Part shown: positions 53,731-64,000 of the stretch, piece after piece
Numbering within the stretch: the stretch's first letter is position 1
Layout: every line of letters starts with the position of its first letter
Source of the DNA: Lenzites betulinus
Taxonomy: Eukaryota; Basidiomycota; Agaricomycetes; Polyporales; Polyporaceae
NCBI GenBank assembly: GCA_022264855.1
Contig: JABYQU010000001.1
Coordinates: 806,001-870,000 of the forward strand
Length of the DNA: 64,000 bases
Direction: 5' to 3'
Translations under genes and position numbers: made by a program
Notes under the pieces: model-generated
Seen by the model: only the letters and a program-made list of their open reading frames with translations
What the model was told of the DNA's origin: nothing
The model's database searches: none

Positions 53731-55979
53731 TCATGATGACGTCGAAGGGCCTTCCGTGGCGTTGCGGTTCGCGGGCGGGTAGATGAGGAGAACGCCGGGG
53801 TTCGTGGCGTCTGGTATCGCGTCTATGTGTTGGCTGTGGAGAGGATCGCTATGAGACATCGCTGTTACAAAACAGAAAGAAACCTGAAGACGTACTCCGC
53901 CATAGCGCCGATAATAGCGAGTTTCAGCGCGGGGATTTTGTTCTTCGAATGCTTCCCCTGGCCGGTGATAATACGCAGCTCGGGGGTGCCGGTGACGATC
54001 GAGTCGTACAGAGCCTGCTCGACCTTCTCAATGGCCTCCGGGACCTTGAGCCGGTGCACGTCGATCGTCTGCGGCTGGGGCTTCATGTTATGCGCTGCAC
54101 ACACCACATCCCCATCAGCACCGTCCCCCCATACACGAACGGAGTCCTAGCCTGACGCACCTTGGTAGAACCGCCGCGCCGCCTTCGCGTGCAACTCGCG
54201 CGCATCGTGCGCCGCGCGGTCCATCTCATGCTTCAGCCGGAACGCAGACCAGTGGTCGCGGCTCCGGCGCGCGTCCTGCAGCTCGCGGTTCAGCTCCGTC
54301 CTGCGCTTGTCCGCCTCGTCCGCGATGCTCCGGAGCGACTCCGCGCGCCGCAGCAAATGCGAGCGGTCGTCCACGTTCGAGATCACGCTCGCGGCGGGTG
54401 TGCCCTCGGAGTCCACGCGCTCGATGCGGTCTGCGGCCCCGCCGCCGCCTTCACCTAGCGGGTACTCGTATGGCGGCGGCGCGGTGGTGCTCGTGCGCGC
54501 CAGGTCAGAGTGGAAGTCGGGCTGGGGCCGCGGCATCCGCATGGGAGGCTCTGATCTTGTCGGGGTCGGGTTGATGTCGTGCAGGTATTCGGCGGGGGGG
54601 ATCAAGCCAGGGCTGGGCTGCGGGGTGTTGATGTCGGGGATGAGCTCTGGGTGGAGGAGTGCGGCGCGGGTCTGCGCTTGATCTTCGGGATCGGGGGTGC
54701 GCTCGTACAGGCGGATGGGGATGGGGATGTAGTTCGTGTCCGAACCCGATACCTGTGTAGCGGCTTCGTCAAGAACGGTCACCGGGGGCAGGCTGTTGTG
54801 GGGCGTGGATGGGCGGTCCGCCGGGGTCGTCAGGCCAGACTTCACGGGCTCTGGACTGAAGACGTTGATGCGTGGTCTCTCCTTGTCAGGTGTGGTCAAG
54901 CCAGAGGACCGCCCACGCAGGTCAGAATTTACGCTGCGTTCATCGTCAGATAAGACGGGACGGATGGGGAAAGACGGTTCGAGGACGGGGTTGAATGCCG
55001 GGCCGGGAGTGAATGCCGGGATGGGAGCGTATTCGAGATCAGGTGTAAGAGGCCGCGGCGGCGGAGTTGCTGTGTGCGGCGGGCCAGGGCCAGGTGTCCG
55101 TAACACCGGAGGGACGACGATGGGGACAGGCGTGCGCGAAGGCTCCGGGACGGGGGTACGGGAGGGCTCCGGGACGTGCCCACGCAGTTCACTGGAAAGG
55201 GGGCGCGATGGGATCCGAGTAGTCGGCCGCGCGCCTTCCTGCGACGGCGATGTAGCAGAGGGTGTGTGAGACGAATCGGACCAAGTGACCGAGAGGTTCG
55301 AACGCGAAGGTCCAATGGAGGGCGCGCGCGAGCCTGAGCCCCCACTGGCAGTCGTATCGGTCTCCGACATGCCTCGATCGGAGAACGAGCCTGGAACACG
55401 CAGGGCGGAACGGCGAGGAGGCGCAGGGGTGGCAACAGGACGGAATGGAGGGTTAGATGTTTCAGTTGGAGAGCGAGGTTGCAATGGAGGGCTGCGTGCG
55501 GTGGACCCGCCGGACGAGGACGGCGGTAGTTGGTAGTATTGCGCGCGCGAGGTTGCGCTCCGGTTGCTGGTGTTGCTGCCGCCGCCGACCGCACCACTGC
55601 TGGAACGGCTGCCGCTGCGCGAGAAGAGACGGAGGAGAGGATATATCACGGTGTGGCGGACGTCGCGAGTGAAGCGTCGGAAGCGGCGGTCGGCGAAGAG
55701 GTCGACAAAGACGTCGGAGAGAAGCATGCCCATGAACGACCAGAGGATTGTGATGAAGAGGCGCGTCCAGCTCGTAGTCCAGAGGAGGTCGACGAGCAGG
55801 CGGAAGCCGAAGGCAACGTATGGGTCGACGGAGGCGGGATACTTTGCGATGAAGTGCCGGAGGACGGCGCCCTCCCAGAGGCCGACGAGGGAGCCATTGA
55901 GCCTATGGTTGTGGTTGGTGACGGTGTCGAGAAGAGTGCGCAGACCGAGTCCTACGCCGATGGCGAAGAGGTTGTCCAT
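53731..55979 (-). CDS. DUF1771-Smr domain protein with N-terminal membrane segments
   Basis: Three exons: 54161..55979, 53884..54094 and 53731..53833, 710 aa. The first about 110 residues include hydrophobic stretches (FRLLVDLLWTTSWTRLFITI, LWSFMGMLLSDVFVDLF) and probably anchor the protein. A Pro/Ser/Thr-rich region of about 400 aa follows, likely disordered. Near the C-terminus an Arg/Glu-rich DUF1771 helix (TELNRELQDARRSRDHWSAF, ARELHAKAARRFYQ, about 553-606) leads into an Smr domain, about 612-690 (TIDVHRLKVPEAIEKVEQAL, LRIITGQGKHSKNKIPALK, DATNPGVLLIYPP). Smr domains are putative nucleases (small MutS-related), and DUF1771-Smr proteins act in RNA or DNA metabolism (e.g. no-go decay Cue2 family). 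The usual DxH of Smr is DVH here. The combination with a membrane N-terminus is unusual. Confidence 0.85.
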
Positions 55980-56288
55980 CTGTCATGCCAGGTGCGAGGG
56001 GCGGAGATGCGAGAGTGGTGGACGGGACAAACAGCGAGCGCGGGTCTATCGCCGACGTCGACGTCCCCCGCCTCGTGCCCATTCTCCCTTTTCCCACGGC
56101 CCGACGTGCGTCTATCTCGCCATACATTGTCCGACGCTTGTGCGCGTTCATTCTTATTGTTCTCGTCCTGCAGCGTGTGCCAGGTCGCAGTGAAGCTGGG
56201 TATAAACGGAGTACTACGGATATGATAGAAATACAGTACAGGGATGCGCCTGCGCACGATAACCTCTCTCCCATCCACGTACCCCCCA
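55980..56288. other. Intergenic region
   Basis: 309 bp between two minus-strand genes. It contains the promoter of the Smr gene and the 3' end flank of the F-box/propeller gene. No element was recognised. Confidence 0.45.
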
Positions 56289-58012
56289 TCATGCGAGATC
56301 GAGCACCTCCACCTGCCCGGTCACGTCCCCCACCGCGATCCTGCCGACGGTGTCCTCCAGCGCTGTCGCGGTAATGATATACTTCTTCCAGAGAATCTCG
56401 TGTATGTTGCATCTCCGTGCGTACAAGACGCCCTTCGTGACCTCGACCCGCGCCCCGGGGGGTGCTGCCTTCCCCCCATCCTTGCCAGGTTCTTTTTCCC
56501 CGGGGAATACCTCAAAGCCCACCAGGCAGCGCGCAGGATTCTTTGAGTGTCGCACGACGATGTTTCGGGTCTCCGTCCAGAACCCCTTCCCGCTCGGACC
56601 GACGCGCAGGTCGCAAGAGGAAGGGGCTACCATTATACTGCGCGTGTACACCGAGGGGAAGATGCACGGCGCGCGATCGACCGCCATATCGTGCGGCTTC
56701 GTCTTGTCCCCTGCATCTGGCGCCTTGGTGTTGGGTAGCAGGTCATACTGGTGCATCGTCTCGAAGCCATCGTCTGAACATCGACAGAGCACGGTCACGG
56801 GCTCATCGGGCCAGTCGGGGAGTTCGTCCGGGGTGGCGGCGAAAACTTGGCGGACTATCACGACGCAGCTCGAAGCAGGCGGCTCTATCTCGACGCTGGT
56901 GCTTGCAGAGACCAGGAGTGGGTACGGTGGACGGACGCCTCGCCAGGAGGGGGCAGGGAGAACCTCGAACGTTCGTTGTCGTACGATGAGCAGGTATCGG
57001 TTGACAGGTTTCACTGCGAGGACGGAGTTGTCCTACGGGTTATCGCGAGGTGAGCACCCTGCGCATAATTGGCACTGGAACGGACGTACCGGCATTTCCG
57101 CCAAAGCCGACTTTCCTAACGGCTTCACAATGGATGGAGAGCTCAGATAGCAAACATGCATGGGGTCGCCGAAGACGATGTAATCGTTCCGCAGAAGGTG
57201 CAATGGGGTCGCCGCCTGGCGGTGTGCCCGTAGCTCCATCCGGCAAGTGAACCTCCCATGGAACCAATCAAAGGATAAAGCTCTACATTCGACAACTCCT
57301 TGACTGAACAAGGTGCGCCGGGTCAGCGTGTCGGTCCCACAGACCACGACAGTTCAATGCACTCACTTGGTTGCATGCGCACTGACATACGCGAGAACGA
57401 TGTCACTCTTCGGGTCATCGTTCACAATCACCTGCTCAATCTTGCTCGCCGCGATCCACTCTGCGACGCGGTACGCCTCCGACTCGCCAAGGGGAACCTC
57501 CCAGCACGTCAGGACACGGCCCACGACCGTGATCAGGTATTTCCCGTTCCGCCCAGGCAAGAAGGAGACATGCGAGACGGCCGCGGCCTGGGAGTCGTCC
57601 GGGAGCTGGTCGTCCACATAGCTGAGCGCGGAGAATTCGATGGCTTTTCTCGCGACTGGGTGTGTAGAGTTCCAGTTGTCGTGGAACTTGGCTGCGTGCA
57701 CCGCGCGATGTTCGAGGTGTGCCGCGTCGAGGGCCTTGAGGTCCGCAACGGAGGCTGCGGGGATGGGCAGCCCCTTCTGTATAACGTGCCTCTTCATGGC
57801 ATCGTACCACACCCAACGCAGCTTGCTCATCGAGCAGAGCCTGCGGGACGTCTGCGTCGTTCGGCGTGAGATTCAATCACAATAGGCGAAGGAGCGTGTG
57901 GCGGCGTTCCACTTACCTGACGGAGAGCGAGTATGTCTTTGATGTCGACATGGCTCATGATCATGAGCAGGATATCATCTGGCAGCGCGGCGACGTTGGC
58001 ACGAAGCTTCAT
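56289..58012 (-). CDS. F-box protein with beta-propeller-like C-terminal region
   Basis: Four exons: 57917..58012, 57367..57850 (first base 57851), 57090..57303 and 56289..57032, 512 aa in frame. The first two exons give a full F-box: LPDDILLMIMSHVDIKDILA, then LRQTSRRLCSMSKLRWVWYD. The remainder shows repeated beta-strand patterns typical of agaricomycete F-box proteins with WD40-like sheets (GKYLITVVGRVLTCWEVPLG, NDYIVFGDPMHV, DNSVLAVKPVNRYLLIVRQR, CNIHEILWKKYIITATALED, VGRIAVGDVTGQVEVLDL). Likely an SCF adaptor. Exon 3 carries the least conserved part and its internal boundaries are the least certain; its length does keep the frame on both sides. No membrane or signal segment is seen. Confidence 0.85.
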
Positions 58013-58588
58013 GGGGGTAGTGTTGAAGATGGGAGGAGTGGAAGAGGAGAAAAGCGGACGAAAGAGGCTCAGGTTGTATGCAGGTCGTCATGCGGGCCGT
58101 GCGCCACAGTGGTGAACAAGGCTTTCCTCTTCCGGTATCCCACGTGGGCGGCAATTTGACTGGACGCCGATCTTCCAGACGTTCGCGGAGAGTTTATCAC
58201 AGCCTTGCTAATCGTGCGCCGCATACATAGAGTCGTGATGTAGTTATGCATGCGCGACAAATTCTGGACGAGTTTCCTTAGTCTCGAGTTGCGTAAAACC
58301 CGTTATAAGCAAAGTTTACGAGAATAGAAGTCCTGTCTGGTAGCAAGCTGCATATATTCTCTAACAAATATCTCGTATATATGTCCCCCAGAGCTAGAGA
58401 GATACCTCATCTTGTACCTCATGTTATATTACAGAGATACGTGCTGAGATGATCTTATGAAGCGCTGCGGAAAGAGGGCCGACAAACATACTTCCCCCAA
58501 AGAGGCAGTGCCATTGCCAAAAGCGTCCTCGCACTGGATAACGCACGGCGCTTGTCTCAGGGAGTTGGTACAGACCACGACTGCCACC
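58013..58588. other. Divergent intergenic region
   Basis: AT-rich 576-bp spacer between the F-box gene (minus) and TAF12 (plus). TATA-like TATAT runs occur near 58350-58381. No gene was recognised. Confidence 0.45.
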
Positions 58589-60022
58589 ATGTCTTCCGCT
58601 ACAGCCGGCCAGCCCCTGCCCCAGCAGACGCAGCCTCCACAACAGCAGCCACCACCACAACAACCACAGGTCCAAGCGACGCTCGCACAACCCGCCCCCC
58701 AGCCCCAGCCCCAAGCGCAGGCGCAAGCACACGCCCAACAGCAGGCCCAGCCGAACATCATCGCCGCGCTCGGGAATGCGTTCAAGAGCCAGACGGGCGA
58801 CCCGCTCCCGGGCGAACACATCGCCCAGCTGCTCATCGCGAACATGAGCCAGCTCGGCGAGCTCGCGAAGCAGGGAAAGCTCTCGCAGCAGCAGATTGTG
58901 CAGGTGCGTCTCTCCCCCCTCACACCACACAGTGCCCCTCCCCGTCCCGCGTGCGTGCGACCCGACCTGACGCGTGGCGTCGTCGCAGCTGAAACAATAT
59001 GCGGACAAGCACAAGGCCGCCGCGTCCGCCGGTGCCGCGGGCTCCTCCTCCACCCAGGTAAGCAAGCCTCCCCGTCCATCCCGCGCTGCACGACGAACCG
59101 GTGCCAAACGCGTGTCCCAGCCCCAGCAGCAGGCCCAGGCGCAGACCCAGCAGCCCGCAAGCGCGACTTCGACGACGAACCCCGCGTTCAAGCACTCGAG
59201 CCCCAGTCCGTTCCTCGGCTCGACCTCGTACGCGGCCGCGCCCATCAGCGCGACGCCTCCCGCGCCGCCGCAAGGCCCGGTGCAGTGGCAGCCAGCGCAA
59301 CAAGGCCGGCCGTCGCTTACGGGTGGTATACCTAGCGGTCGTATCGCAGGTGAGTACCCGCACGCTTTCTTTGATTGAGATGTGGTTAATTGACCATCGA
59401 GGTTGGAAAGGTGCACCACCGCAGGTCATGAAGCCGCAGGACGACACGACGCTGCTGACGGTCGACGACAACCGGTCACGCCGTAAACCCACGCCGGGGG
59501 ACCAGAGCATGCGCCGGTCGATACAGGACCTCGTTTCCAGTATCGACCCGAACGTCAAGATCGAGCCTGACGTCGAGGATGTGAGTGTTGCCACTGAGTC
59601 ACCTTAAGAGTGATGATGGAAGCTGACCGCGTGGTCTTGGTTGGCGCTGCAGCTGCTGCTCGATATCGCGGACGAGTTTATTGATTCCGTAACGAACTTT
59701 GGGTGCCGGCTCGCGAAACATCGAGGTGGGGACACTCTAGAGGTTAAGGATTTGCAGCTGCATCTTGGTACGCCTACGTGTGCTTTTACGAGCCCAAATA
59801 ATCAATTAACCGCCTGCGCCCCTCACAGAACGCAACCACAATATTCGTATTCCTGGATTTGCCTCAGACGAAGCACGAATATCACTGTCTCAAGCCGCCA
59901 TCGCTCCCGCAGCTGCGGCCGCGGGCACCACGAAGAAGGGCGCGCAGAACGCGCAGATGACTCTTCGGGGCCACCGCCTCTCCCAGGTCCAGTTCGCCAA
60001 AAAGGAGGCGAAGCTCATGTAG
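58589..60022 (+). CDS. taf12: Transcription initiation factor TFIID/SAGA subunit 12 (TAF12)
   Basis: Six exons: 58589..58903, 58989..59057, 59121..59349, 59411..59580, 59653..59767 and 59829..60022, 363 aa. ATG 58589 has a strong CCACC context. The N-terminal half is Gln/Pro/Ala-rich (CAG/CAA codon runs). The C-terminal histone fold follows (about 225-310): [60 protein letters not shown] and [13 protein letters not shown], highly conserved in TAF12 from yeast to man. TAF12 pairs with TAF4 (TFIID) or Ada1 (SAGA) through this fold. The low-complexity region is probably an activation or assembly surface. The 3' end lies 187 bp from the convergent neighbour. Confidence 0.95.
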
Positions 60023-60209
60023 ACGCTCACGTTCCCTTGTCCGCTTTCCTTCCTTCGTCCTCCGACAGTACACTCTCGTCACATCGTTGTTATTAGCTGC
60101 CTCGTCCCATTCTGTATTGTACTTGTAATCTAGTCTGTCATCCCCCGGACGTCGCCCCCATGTGCGCCATCGGCTCTTCCTTAAATCTCCAGCTCTGATA
60201 TGTTGTCGC

Positions 60210-61421
60210 TCACGCCTTCTTCTTCATGTCCGCCTTCTCTTCAGCCTTCTTGTCTGTCTTGTCCACCGGAGTCCTCGCAGCGTCGTCCACCGGGAGCGCC
60301 GTCGCGTTCTTCGCACCCCCCGCGCCGTCCGCCAGCTCCGTCGGCGCCGCGCTCGTCGCGTTCAGCGGCGTGTCACTCGGCAACGCAGCTGCAGGGGGCG
60401 GGGGCGCCGGGCGGTTACTGTCAAGGTTGAGGAGGCCCGTGTGCTGCCTGCGCATCTCCTCCTGTGCGACGTACGGGTCCGACATGTTCAGTGTCGGGTC
60501 CGTGGGCGCAGGCGCGAGCGCGTTCGTGTCCAACTGCATCGTGTGCGTCCCCAGGCCCAGGCCCTTCGCGAGGCTGAACGCGCGCCGGAGCGGGGCGGAC
60601 ATGTACCGCGCGGGCTCGAGCATGCGCCCGAGGAGGCCGTGCGCGGGGCTCGCGGTCGTGGAGAGCTTGCTGAGCGCGGCGGGCGACGCGGGGAGGCTGG
60701 AGAGGCTGGATGTCTTCGCGGTCGCGGGCTGCAGCTTGTCGAACATGCCCCCGAGGGCGTCGTGCGTGGAGTAGGAGGCTTTGTAGCGCGCCCCGCCGAC
60801 CGTGCTGATGCCCTGGCTGGCGAGCTCGGTTTCACTCTGGAAGTTGGGGTGCACCGGGATGTGGTTCAGGTCGGTTTTCTGGGGGTCGCCGAGGGCAAGG
60901 GGAGGGGGAGCAGGAGACCCAGAACCAGAGGAAGCATCAGTACTGGGGTCGTCAGTAGCTGCCTCAGAGACGTCGCCAGAGGGAGGGCTCGGAGCAGCCG
61001 CGGCAGCATAGTCGGGCTCCAGACCAGAAGCCTCCCAGTTTTCGTCAGAGCGGCGGTGAGGACTAGAGGGCATAGACGGCGTGGGCACCGCCTCGACGCC
61101 TTGCACGCCGATCGGGACGAGCGTGACGTTGTGGTTCACCCCGTAGTCGGCCTGGCGAAAGGAAGCACCGCGAGGGAGGCGTGAAAGTTTGGACTTGGGG
61201 AATTTGGCTTTGGAGAACCGCTGAACTTGGTCTTGCTGGGCGCCGCTCATAGGTATAGCGGGAACAGGTACGGGCAGATTGGGGATTTCCGTGGGGCCGG
61301 TCAGTATCACGTTCATCGTTCCAATGGGAAGCGAGACGGCGGTGGTGGTGCCGAGGGGCACGGCGGAAACAGGAATAATGAGCGCGGTCGCGCAGAAGGC
61401 GGAGAGAGTGGAGACACGCAT
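60210..61421 (-). CDS. Secreted Ala/Pro/Ser-rich hypothetical protein
   Basis: A single-exon frame of 403 aa from ATG 61421. The frame stays open upstream but without an ATG. The signal peptide is at residues 1-20 (VSTLSAFCATALIIPVSA). The mature protein is rich in Ala, Pro, Ser and Thr with no recognised domain. Visible features are a Lys-rich patch (FSKAKFPKSKLSRLPRGASF), a Pro/Ser/Asp low-complexity region, a mid segment GGMFDKLQPATAKTSSL and a Lys-rich end (KTDKKAEEKADMKKKA). The composition fits a cell-wall or extracellular protein. No GPI signal is visible because the C-terminus is charged. Strong GC3 bias on the called strand and an uninterrupted length support coding. Family-level function unknown. 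Confidence 0.6.
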   Translation of the reverse strand: MRVSTLSAFCATALIIPVSAVPLGTTTAVSLPIGTMNVILTGPTEIPNLPVPVPAIPMSGAQQDQVQRFSKAKFPKSKLSRLPRGASFRQADYGVNHNVTLVPIGVQGVEAVPTPSMPSSPHRRSDENWEASGLEPDYAAAAAPSPPSGDVSEAATDDPSTDASSGSGSPAPPPLALGDPQKTDLNHIPVHPNFQSETELASQGISTVGGARYKASYSTHDALGGMFDKLQPATAKTSSLSSLPASPAALSKLSTTASPAHGLLGRMLEPARYMSAPLRRAFSLAKGLGLGTHTMQLDTNALAPAPTDPTLNMSDPYVAQEEMRRQHTGLLNLDSNRPAPPPPAAALPSDTPLNATSAAPTELADGAGGAKNATALPVDDAARTPVDKTDKKAEEKADMKKKA

Positions 61422-63037
61422 GGCGAGAGGAGATACAGGGAACGAGTGCGGAGGAAGGGGTCGTAAGGTCGTGAAGCCTGTGGGCGTGGGGTAGCTGTCG
61501 TGGCGAGCGCGTGTGTAGGATGGTGGCGGTCGAGAGGAGAGTGGCAGACGGCGGGAGGGGGACGAGTGCGGTATTTGAACGAGGCCGGCGGGCACGGCGC
61601 GCGCTGTCAGCCCGAGGCTGGCCGTCGATCCAACATACGCCGGAACCGAACACCGGATCCAGCCACATGTGCCCGTCTTGCCCGGGCTGCTTTCGTTCCT
61701 GTAGGCATGTATATTGGAACACTGAGTTGCGGTACCATATGTCTGTTCAGAAAATCTGTTAGCCCGTTCACAAGCCAGAGCGGAAATATAAACTTCGGTA
61801 CTGGTACTACCAGCTCTTGGTCAAGGCTAGTTGTCGGTGCGAGAACAACTGTGTCCGCCACTCAGACTAGCAGTGGTCGCATCCCGATACTAATAGCATA
61901 GTACTTGGATGTCGGGCTGGTGGTACTGACAAGCGTTCTAGTATACCTGGGCTAGTACTAGTATGAGCATCAGCACCTAAAACAATTTCTCGCTCACTGG
62001 GTGCACCGGGGTGCGCACGCCACCTATCATACAATCCCTCCTTAGTACGTGACATATCACAGAGAGAGTCGAGAGAGCCTACAAAGCTTGTGTGAGGGTG
62101 CCGGTCCACTGGCGTCGTCTAACAGAACAAGCAGCCAACTTAGACTCAAGCGACGCGCAACCCGTTCTACGCCACATATGACATCAATGATTCACGCTCA
62201 ATGATCGGCGCCTTCTTATACTCTAAACCTTACTTTGGAGATAAAGCGACCGGTACCGTTTCTTTTCTCCCATCTCTTTCTCTTCCTACCTCATGCATCT
62301 CATCTATGAACGTCTGTACTCCGGCCTCTCGTCTCTTCCTGTGTCTTAGCTGCAGCTGCAAACACGCCGCGAAAGTTAGATCGCTGCGCTTATATTCTAG
62401 CACGGGCGCTAAGTTCTACAGTAGCGCGCTATGGAGGACCATTCGCTCTGTTGCAAAACTTGGCAGGACGCTTTCACCTCATAGTTCACCATACCTGATA
62501 CGTCCTTCCAATATTCATGGTCAGAACCTCAGCCAGAGTGCCGACGACTGCTGCATCATCGTGTAAGACTAAGTACTTGTGAGCGTTAACTCTGGTCAGC
62601 TGAATAATACTGCATACTGATGCGGTCGCGTATAGCCCTGCACGTAAACAGGAAAAATGTGATTAGCATCGCCGGGGATGCAGCGGATATTTTGTGGAAG
62701 GCAGCCTTGTATGCAGTCGCTACGCATGGCCATTTACATACCTCAGGCGATGCGCCGTGCGGGGCATTATGGGCGTCTGTTTGGCGTCTACTGTGACCGC
62801 GTGCCATATTTGGACGCGCTATTGTTACGGCTCAGGCAAGAACAATGAACAACGCGTACGGCATCCGACCGAACACAATGGCCCATCTTCTCTCAAAAAC
62901 ATGCAGCGGCCAGCCAGACAGCGACCGTCCCCCTCCGGGTCATCTCTCTCTTTTCCACGCCCCGTCCGTCGACGACCCCCATAGACTTTCCAGCACATCG
63001 TCGCTGGTCGACCTCCCCTTCAGCTCAACTTGCAGCA
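61422..63037. other. Intergenic region, 1.6 kb
   Basis: Divergent promoters of the secreted protein (minus) and PRM1 (plus). Several CTAGTA/TACTAG motifs cluster near 61930-61965. No gene, tRNA or mobile element was recognised. Confidence 0.45.
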
Positions 63038-64000
63038 ATGTCCCACGTCCCTCGCTCGAACTCCCCGCCCCCAGTCTACGACGCTCCTTCGAGGAATGCT
63101 TTTGGCACCACTCTCAGGCCATACCTCCAACTGCCACACCTCCTTTCTTTGACGTGGCTAGCTTATCCCATTCTTTCGCTCGTCTTCGTCGTCTTCAGGC
63201 TCCTGCTCTCTTCCGAGTCCGCTCAAGATGCCGTTGCGAGTGCCAAGAGCGAACTCCTCACCAGCTGCAAAGCTGCCGAACGCGCCGCTACTGGTGCTGC
63301 AAGCATGCCGCGCTACATGACGGCTGCGACAAACCAGCAGATCACTGACGCCGTGAACGACACGATGAACGCGGCCCGCGCCACAATGGTCCTCGCGCTC
63401 ACCATTATGGAGGCGATCATCAACTTTATCATCGACACCTACCGTTCCACATTTCTATGCTTTCTCGAGCTGGTCGTGCATGGTGCCTTGTCCATCCTTA
63501 TTGGCGCAGTGGACGAGGTCAGTCCACTGAAGCATGTCATGCTGTGCTTTTACACTGACGCCTTGTACAGTTTAACTCTTTCTTGACGAACACGTTCAGT
63601 TCTATTCGGACTAGCATCCAGAGTGATGTTAGTTCGGCAAACTCTGCTATCCAGACCGCGATCGGTGCTATCAACAAGATAAATCCGTTCGGGAACATCT
63701 CGGTGCCCCAATTCAGCATACCCAGTTTGTCGGCATTACAGAACGTCACGCTGCCGACGGACTTCGAGGATTCCCTGAAGAAACTGAACAGCTCGCTTCC
63801 CTCGCTATCAGACCTCAAGGACAAGGTTGACTCAATGTAAGTATCTTCTCGTACTTGGAAGGGCTTTGTGGATACTGAGGCCGTTATAGTGTTGACACAC
63901 CATTCGAGCTCGTGAAGAAGGATATCAACGATACATTCTTCGGGCTCACTTTCGATGTCAACGCGCTCCCCGTCCCTGCGCAGAACACGGTCACTTTCTG
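63038..64000 (+). CDS. prm1: Plasma-membrane fusion protein PRM1, 5' part (cut by window end)
   Basis: Exons 63038..63517, 63571..63836 and 63890..64000 (continues past the window), about 285 aa visible. PRM1 is a multi-span surface protein that promotes membrane merger of mating cells in yeasts and filamentous fungi. Visible marks: the first membrane span [57 protein letters not shown]; a second span [20 protein letters not shown] with [20 protein letters not shown]; then an extracellular stretch [20 protein letters not shown] and [20 protein letters not shown] with NxS/T sites. This order matches fungal Prm1 closely. Introns have GT donors (GTCAGT, GTAAGT) and TACAG/TATAG acceptors. Confidence 0.93.

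Noticed and set aside
54147..55597. Long plus- and minus-strand frames in other registers over the Smr gene
   Set aside because: GC-rich Pro/Ser-coding DNA keeps shadow frames open; only the called frame has domains.
1..64000. CRISPR array, bacterial operon or prophage
   Set aside because: Pervasive spliceosomal introns, snRNA and eukaryotic-only families show nuclear fungal DNA; no regularly spaced repeats were seen.

Overview
The window is nuclear DNA of a filamentous basidiomycete, most likely an agaricomycete of the Polyporales type. This rests on many short introns (mostly 45-70 nt, GTRNGT donors), small inter-gene gaps, agaricomycete-style F-box proteins, a long-insert G-alpha-like protein, a 9-nt microexon and lineage-typical PRM1 and GET1 sequences. 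The species cannot be named from the sequence. Genes lie on both strands and there are no operons. Exon joins below were derived by hand from splice signals, reading-frame continuity and family conservation.

Region by region. 1-590: 3' end of a dihydrodipicolinate-synthase-family gene, then a gene-poor 2.7 kb stretch holding a striking 99-nt fold-back hairpin (1512-1610). 3.3-7 kb: a dual-specificity phosphatase and an 11-exon formate/nitrite transporter. 7.7-21.7 kb: three members of one F-box-like family (the third frame-shifted), separated by a WW-MyTH4-RhoGAP protein, a divergent G-alpha-like GTPase and a U2 snRNA gene with its own TATA box. 22-27.5 kb: a DUF1932-type NADP dehydrogenase and a 22-exon OPT oligopeptide transporter. 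27.8-28.2 kb: a 373-bp hAT-like MITE with a perfect 8-bp target-site duplication. 29-36 kb: an Old Yellow Enzyme homologue with unusual active-site changes, an ER FKBP divergently paired with ribosomal protein eL39, GET1 and malate synthase. 37-46.9 kb: an LRR-like protein, a non-RD kinase-like protein, a PAQR/IZH3-type receptor, an F-box protein and a secreted S28 peptidase. 48.8-61.4 kb: peptidyl-tRNA hydrolase, a secreted GH92 mannosidase, a DUF1771-Smr protein, an F-box/beta-propeller-like protein, TAF12 and a secreted Ala/Pro/Ser-rich protein. 63.0 kb to the end: the 5' part of the mating-fusion gene PRM1.

Most genes are independent housekeeping or accessory functions. Themes are secretion and digestion (S28 peptidase and GH92 mannosidase in the medium; OPT taking up peptides), signalling (phosphatase, RhoGAP, G-alpha-like protein, kinase-like protein, PAQR) and ubiquitin-ligase adaptors (at least five F-box or F-box-like proteins plus an LRR relative). 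The most unusual items are the MITE, the fold-back hairpin, the F-box paralog group around U2, and two enzymes (G-alpha, OYE) in which normally invariant catalytic or cofactor residues are replaced.
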